Assembly: GCA_028691795.1 (NCBI GenBank)
Contig: JAQUYQ010000004.1
Span: 4,110 to 47,438, forward strand
Source of the DNA: Herbinix sp.
GTDB taxonomy: Bacteria > Bacillota > Clostridia > Lachnospirales > Lachnospiraceae
Length of the DNA: 43,329 nucleotides
Reading direction: 5' to 3'
The notes below the pieces were generated by a model, which saw only the letters and a list, made by a program, of their open reading frames with translations, searched no databases and was not told the origin of the DNA. The translations under genes were made by a program, and so were the position numbers. Positions 41,824 to 43,329 of this stretch are shown one piece after another. Every line of letters starts with the position of its first letter. Position 1 is the first letter of the stretch.

Positions 41824-43314
41824 ATGAACCTAATGTACAGGAGCACAAGAGACTCGAATAACAAAGTGACAGCTTCCCAAGCGGTGCTGCAGGGCTTATC
41901 TTCGGATGGAGGTTTATTTGTTCCGGAAACAATACCGGTATTGACTAAATCATTTGAAGAACTTTCTAAAATGGATTACCGAGAGCTTGCCTTTGAGGTA
42001 ATGAAGCTATTTTTAACCGATTACACAGAGGAAGAGCTAAAGGATTGCATCAATAAAGCATATGATGACAAATTTGATACACCGGAAATAGCTCCGCTTA
42101 AACAAATTGGACAAGCTTATTATTTGGAATTATTCCATGGAGCAACCATTGCTTTTAAGGATATGGCATTATCTATACTGCCTCATCTTCTAACGAAAGC
42201 TGCAAAGAAGAATAATGTCCAGGAAGAGATCGTAATACTGACCGCAACCTCAGGCGACACCGGTAAGGCAGCCTTAGCAGGCTTTGCGGATGTAGAAGGA
42301 ACAAAAATCATTGTTTTCTATCCTAAGGACGGAGTAAGCAGCGTTCAAGAGAAACAAATGGTCACACAAAAGGGTGACAATACGAATGTTATTGGAATCC
42401 GTGGCAATTTTGACGATGCTCAGACGGGTGTCAAAATGATGTTTAACAATACGGAATTAGCGGAGCGTCTTAAAAAAGCAGGGTATTTATTCTCTTCAGC
42501 AAATTCAATTAATATTGGTAGATTAGTACCTCAAATCGTATATTATGTTCATTCCTATGCATCCTTATATAGGAAGAAACAGGTAACACAGGGAGATAAA
42601 ATTAATTTCGTTGTACCGACCGGTAACTTTGGTAATATTCTTGCTGCGTACTATGCCAAGAACATAGGAGTTCCGATTAATAAACTGATTTGTGCTTCCA
42701 ACGAGAATAAGGTTCTTTTTGATTTCTTTGAAACTGGACGTTATGATAAGAATAGAGATTTTATTTTAACCGAATCCCCTTCCATGGATATCTTGGTATC
42801 CAGTAATCTGGAACGTTTGATTTATCACATTGCTGATAATGATTCTGAAAAGACAGAACAGCTTATGAAAGCACTTTCCAGTAACGGTGTTTATGAAATA
42901 ACAGACAGTATGAAAGCGAAACTGAAAGGCTTTATCGGCGGATGGGCATCCGAAGAGAATACCAGGGAGGCAATTCACCAGGTATACCAGGAGAATAATT
43001 ATGTCATTGATACCCATACAGCAGTAGCAGCAAGTGTTTATCACGGATATGTGAAGGAAACCGGTGATACTACTAAGACAGTAATTGTATCTACGGCAAG
43101 CCCTTATAAATTTGCGAACAGCGTTTTGTCTGCTCTACACACAGGAGAAGTTCCGGCAGACGATTATGAACAGGCAATCCTACTGAAAAAAGTATCCAAT
43201 ACGGAGATACCAAATGCAGTTGAAGAAATTCGTACAGCCCCCGTTTTGCATAGCAAAGTGTGTAATATTTGTGAAATGCAGATAAATGTGGAAGATATAT
43301 TGAAAATAATCTAA
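41824..43314 (+). CDS. thrC: Threonine synthase
   Basis: A 496-residue PLP enzyme that converts O-phospho-L-homoserine to L-threonine. The PLP lysine is Lys 112 in ATIAFKDMALS, preceded by FHG; TATSGDTGKAAL binds the cofactor phosphate; NFGNILAAYYAKN and STASPYKFANSVL are further family blocks. The N-terminus YRSTRDSNNKVTASQAVLQG and overall length match the longer, E. coli/yeast-like threonine synthase class. The short Cys-containing C-terminus (SKVCNICEM) is unremarkable. The ATG follows AAGGGG after a structured leader. No homoserine genes are in the window. Confidence 0.95.
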   Translation: MNLMYRSTRDSNNKVTASQAVLQGLSSDGGLFVPETIPVLTKSFEELSKMDYRELAFEVMKLFLTDYTEEELKDCINKAYDDKFDTPEIAPLKQIGQAYYLELFHGATIAFKDMALSILPHLLTKAAKKNNVQEEIVILTATSGDTGKAALAGFADVEGTKIIVFYPKDGVSSVQEKQMVTQKGDNTNVIGIRGNFDDAQTGVKMMFNNTELAERLKKAGYLFSSANSINIGRLVPQIVYYVHSYASLYRKKQVTQGDKINFVVPTGNFGNILAAYYAKNIGVPINKLICASNENKVLFDFFETGRYDKNRDFILTESPSMDILVSSNLERLIYHIADNDSEKTEQLMKALSSNGVYEITDSMKAKLKGFIGGWASEENTREAIHQVYQENNYVIDTHTAVAASVYHGYVKETGDTTKTVIVSTASPYKFANSVLSALHTGEVPADDYEQAILLKKVSNTEIPNAVEEIRTAPVLHSKVCNICEMQINVEDILKII

Positions 43315-43329
43315 TTGTGACAAATGCAT

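Overview
The window reads as chromosomal DNA of a low-GC, Gram-positive anaerobe of the class Clostridia, most likely a Lachnospiraceae member; resemblance to the Clostridium phytofermentans neighbourhood is an impression from gene content and intergenic style, not a database match. The clues are AT-rich codon use, strong AGGAGG-type ribosome binding sites with ATG/TTG/GTG starts, glycerol-phosphate polymer enzymes, a SleB-type cell wall hydrolase, a FeoB-associated Cys-rich small protein, a dgt-dnaG-rpoD cluster and a bacterial RNase P RNA. I saw no prophage, IS transposase, CRISPR array, rRNA or tRNA.

Layout. 1-8253 (+): a surface-polymer operon with CDP-glycerol synthesis (tagD), three CDP-glycerol:glycerophosphotransferase-type enzymes (one fused to a GT2 glycosyltransferase and a third domain), and a pyruvyltransferase / ferredoxin / FrhB-like fusion. 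8405-10885 (-): a polyprenyl-phosphate sugar-phosphate transferase and an LCP ligase, which would start and finish a wall-linked glycan; the two blocks converge on one strong hairpin. 11266-14904 (+): a membrane-anchored HtrA protease, a divergent ClpX-like unfoldase and a zinc-ribbon protein. 15122-20278 (+): a complete branched-chain-amino-acid-type ABC transporter (binding lipoprotein, two permeases, two ATPases), then a cytidylate-kinase-like gene. 21356-21751: a small membrane-protein gene interrupted by one in-frame TAG. 22267-25994: two PLP aminotransferases, a stand-alone CheY-like receiver and queH. 26206-28784: a Fur-box-controlled feoA-feoB-Cys-rich protein operon. 29225-34363: dgt, dnaG, rpoD, trmK. 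34566-36230: a TGS-nucleoside kinase. 36318-36698 (-): rnpB. 37325-39098: an OmpR/VanRS-like two-component system. 39485-40297 (-): an AP2-domain protein with a degenerate HNH-like core. 40769-43314: a SleB-type hydrolase and threonine synthase.

The unusual material lies mostly between genes. (i) Two foldback elements of about 295 and 332 bp are almost entirely imperfect inverted repeats and could encode long hairpin RNAs or be MITE-like. (ii) Ladders of decoy Shine-Dalgarno/anti-Shine-Dalgarno hairpins lie before tagD, clpX and livF; before clpX the unit repeats exactly every 48 bp in phase with the true ribosome binding site. (iii) A dispersed palindromic repeat of about 39 bp occurs at least four times, once supplying the stop codon of dnaG. 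(iv) Three consecutive hairpins precede rpoD. All positions and motifs were read by eye; no search or folding program was run.
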